DNA of 7,307 nucleotides, from NCBI GenBank assembly GCA_003564775.1, contig PXEI01000021.1, positions 1 to 7,307 of the forward strand, given 5' to 3'. Made by a program: the position numbers and the translations under genes. The stretch's first letter is position 1. Every line of letters starts with the position of its first letter. Under the pieces are notes generated by a model that was not told where the DNA came from, made no database searches, and worked only from the letters and a program-made list of their open reading frames with translations. This document shows, piece by piece, positions 5,933 to 7,307 of the stretch. This DNA is from Spirochaetaceae bacterium (GTDB taxonomy: Bacteria; Spirochaetota; Spirochaetia; DSM-27196; SLAA01).

Positions 5933-6223
5933 ATGAGCACAAAAGCATCTCAATCACGGAATCGCATTGATTCGATCCTCATTAACCAGGAGTGGTGCAA
6001 ACGGTGCGGCATATGTGTTGCGTTCTGCCCTAAACACGTTTTTGAAGATGATGAAGAAGGCACGGTGAGCGTTCCCAGACCAGAGGACTGCATCTACTGT
6101 GAGCTGTGCGAGCGGTTGTGTCCTGACCTGGCCATTACTCTGGTGCCCCAGGCGCAGGACGCACAGGCGCAGGAGGAAGGAGCGCACGCAAAAACGGCGC
6201 AGGACGCGGGAGCCCAGGCATGA
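5933..6223 (+). CDS. korD: 2-oxoacid (2-oxoglutarate type) ferredoxin oxidoreductase, delta (ferredoxin-like) subunit
   Basis: Small iron-sulfur subunit of 96 residues that passes electrons from the 2-oxoacid:ferredoxin oxidoreductase core to free ferredoxin. It has two complete [4Fe-4S] motifs: Cys22, 25, 28 and 32 (CKRCGICVAFCPK) and Cys53, 56, 59 and 63 (CIYCELCERLCPD). The 'GICVAFCPKHVF' and 'CERLCPDLAI' wording is typical of KorD. The last 25 or so residues form a Gln/Ala-rich tail (AQDAQAQEEGAHAK...), encoded partly by repeated GGCGCAGGACGC, which the family does not need. ATG 5933 has no good Shine-Dalgarno sequence: AGGAAG (5908-5913) is about 19 bases away, too far for normal use. 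The gene is directly followed by korA with an ATGA overlap, supporting an operon. Substrate specificity is set by other subunits. Confidence 0.9.
   Translation: MSTKASQSRNRIDSILINQEWCKRCGICVAFCPKHVFEDDEEGTVSVPRPEDCIYCELCERLCPDLAITLVPQAQDAQAQEEGAHAKTAQDAGAQA
6151..6207 (+). repeat. Repeated GGCGCAGGACGC in the korD 3' end
   Basis: GGCGCAGGACGC occurs at 6151-6162 and 6196-6207, with a partial copy GGCGCAGGA at 6166-6174. The two full copies are 45 bases (15 codons) apart, so the frame is kept and the protein gains repeated AQDA peptides. This suggests a recent expansion of the tail. Confidence 0.6.
6208..6212 (+). promoter_or_regulatory. Ribosome binding site of korA
   Basis: GGGAG, within the last korD codons, lies 7 bases before ATG 6220. 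It supports the ATGA overlapping start and coupled translation with korD. Confidence 0.6.
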
Positions 6224-7307
6224 GCGTCGCCACAACCGGGCGTACATTGTTCGTGCCGGGTAATCAGGCCTGTGCCGAGGGAGCCCTTTACGCTGGGCTT
6301 GGTTTTTTCGCTGGGTATCCCATTACTCCTTCATCGGAGATTGCAGAGATCATGAGCCGCCGCCTGCCCGAGCGCGGAGCGCGTTTTATTCAGATGGAGG
6401 ACGAGATATCCTCACTCTGCGCAATTGTAGGTGCGTCCCTTACTGGCAGCAAGGTTATGACCGCTACCAGCGGGCCAGGCTTCTCACTCATGCAGGAGGC
6501 CTTGGGGTATGGGATCATGGCTGAGATCCCGTTGGTAATAGTAGACGTCATGCGTGGAGGCCCGTCCACCGGCATGCCCACCCAAGGCAGCCAGGGAGAC
6601 GTGAACCAGGTCAGGTGGGGCACCCATGGTGACCACTCAATCATCGCCCTCACCGCATCCACAAACCAGACACTTTTTGAGACTACCGTACGTGCCTTCA
6701 ATCTGGCCGAGACCTACCGTACGCCGGTTGTTGTTCTGTATGACGAGATGCTGGGACATCTCCGCGAGCGACTTACCATACCGGAGCCCGATCAGCTGCC
6801 TCTGGTTGAGCGCTTGCGCACCGGCGTGCCAGAAGGGGTCGACTACCATCCTTACCTCATTAGAGAGGACGGGCGCCTGCCGATGTCGGACTTTGGGGGA
6901 GTGCACCGCTACAACGTGACCGGGCTCTACCACGACATGTGGGGCTTTCCCTCCACCGACCCGCGCACGGTTGACGACCTTGCACATCATATCAATGACA
7001 AGATTGAGCTGCGGGCCGACGAGCTGGCGCAGGCGCGTGAGTTTTATCTGGAGGACGCCGAGATCGTCTTCATCTCATACGGAAGTCCGGCACGCACCGC
7101 GCATCAGGTCGTCCACCAGGCGCGCATCAATGGGCAGCGCCTGGGACTCCTTGAACTGGAGACAATCTGGCCCTTTCCCGCCCGCATGGTACGCGATGCC
7201 TGCCGCAACGCGCGCTCCACAATTGTGGTGGAGATGAACATGGGGCAGATGTACTACCACATTCGGAACGCGGTGGAGAATCCGCGGAGCGTCTTTCTGT
7301 CCAACCG
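6220..7307 (+). CDS. korA: 2-oxoacid (2-oxoglutarate type) ferredoxin oxidoreductase, alpha subunit (3' end outside window)
   Basis: Alpha subunit of the thiamine-diphosphate enzyme that oxidatively decarboxylates a 2-oxoacid, most likely 2-oxoglutarate, to the acyl-CoA and reduced ferredoxin (reversible in reductive carbon fixation). 362 codons are visible without a stop; the family is about 375-385 residues when not fused to the gamma domain, so only the last residues should be missing. Motifs: GNQACAEGAL (14-23), AGYPITPSSEI (31-41), QMEDEISSL (58-66), TSGPGFSLMQE (83-93), RGGPSTGMPT (112-121), QGDVNQVRWGTHGD (125-138), 'LAETYRTPVVVLYDE' (162-176), RYNVTGLYHD (230-239) and EMNMGQM (338-344). 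The N-terminus begins almost directly at GNQA, so it is the unfused type, with gamma expected as a separate gene. It overlaps korD by 4 bases. Other 2-oxoacids (for example branched-chain) remain possible. Confidence 0.94.
   Translation, partial: MSVATTGRTLFVPGNQACAEGALYAGLGFFAGYPITPSSEIAEIMSRRLPERGARFIQMEDEISSLCAIVGASLTGSKVMTATSGPGFSLMQEALGYGIMAEIPLVIVDVMRGGPSTGMPTQGSQGDVNQVRWGTHGDHSIIALTASTNQTLFETTVRAFNLAETYRTPVVVLYDEMLGHLRERLTIPEPDQLPLVERLRTGVPEGVDYHPYLIREDGRLPMSDFGGVHRYNVTGLYHDMWGFPSTDPRTVDDLAHHINDKIELRADELAQAREFYLEDAEIVFISYGSPARTAHQVVHQARINGQRLGLLELETIWPFPARMVRDACRNARSTIVVEMNMGQMYYHIRNAVENPRSVFLSN

Overview
The window looks like an ordinary stretch of a moderately GC-rich bacterial chromosome. 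It holds seven protein genes, two of them cut by the window edges, in three transcription blocks. No rRNA, tRNA, mobile-element gene or CRISPR array was seen. A KorD/KorA-type ferredoxin-dependent 2-oxoacid oxidoreductase points to an anaerobe or facultative anaerobe. A split chromate-type transporter, a MATE exporter and a Cache-type sensor kinase beside a solute-binding protein would fit a free-living spirochaete-like bacterium, but no marker here fixes the taxon and that assignment is a guess.

Block 1 (plus strand, 2-2896): the C-terminal part of a family 5 (peptide/opine/nickel type) ABC solute-binding protein runs directly into a membrane histidine kinase (17-base overlap), which runs into a stand-alone receiver protein (4-base overlap). 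The three look translationally coupled. The binding protein may act as the periplasmic ligand sensor of the two-component pair. The kinase has about 100 extra residues between the phospho-acceptor histidine and the ATP-binding domain.

Block 2 (minus strand, 4096-2882): two half-size CHR (chromate transporter) family proteins. The block is convergent with block 1, and the last 15 bases of the receiver gene and of the second CHR gene overlap tail to tail. A 133-base divergent spacer (4097-4229) separates the CHR pair from a plus-strand MATE-family efflux gene (4230-5648). It contains a perfect 6-4-6 dyad lying between a plausible -35 and -10 for the CHR pair.

Block 3 (plus strand): after the MATE gene comes a 284-base non-coding gap (5649-5932). 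It holds a small TTCG-loop hairpin, a 56-base palindrome with perfect 24-base arms built from four copies of an 11-base unit, a tandem GC-rich 15-mer and a possible promoter. Then follow korD (a 2x[4Fe-4S] ferredoxin subunit) and korA (alpha subunit, running off the right edge), overlapping by 4 bases. The beta and gamma subunit genes probably follow outside the window.

The clearest unexplained structure is the 5725-5780 palindrome. The most interesting gene-level arrangement is the binding protein-kinase-receiver chain.
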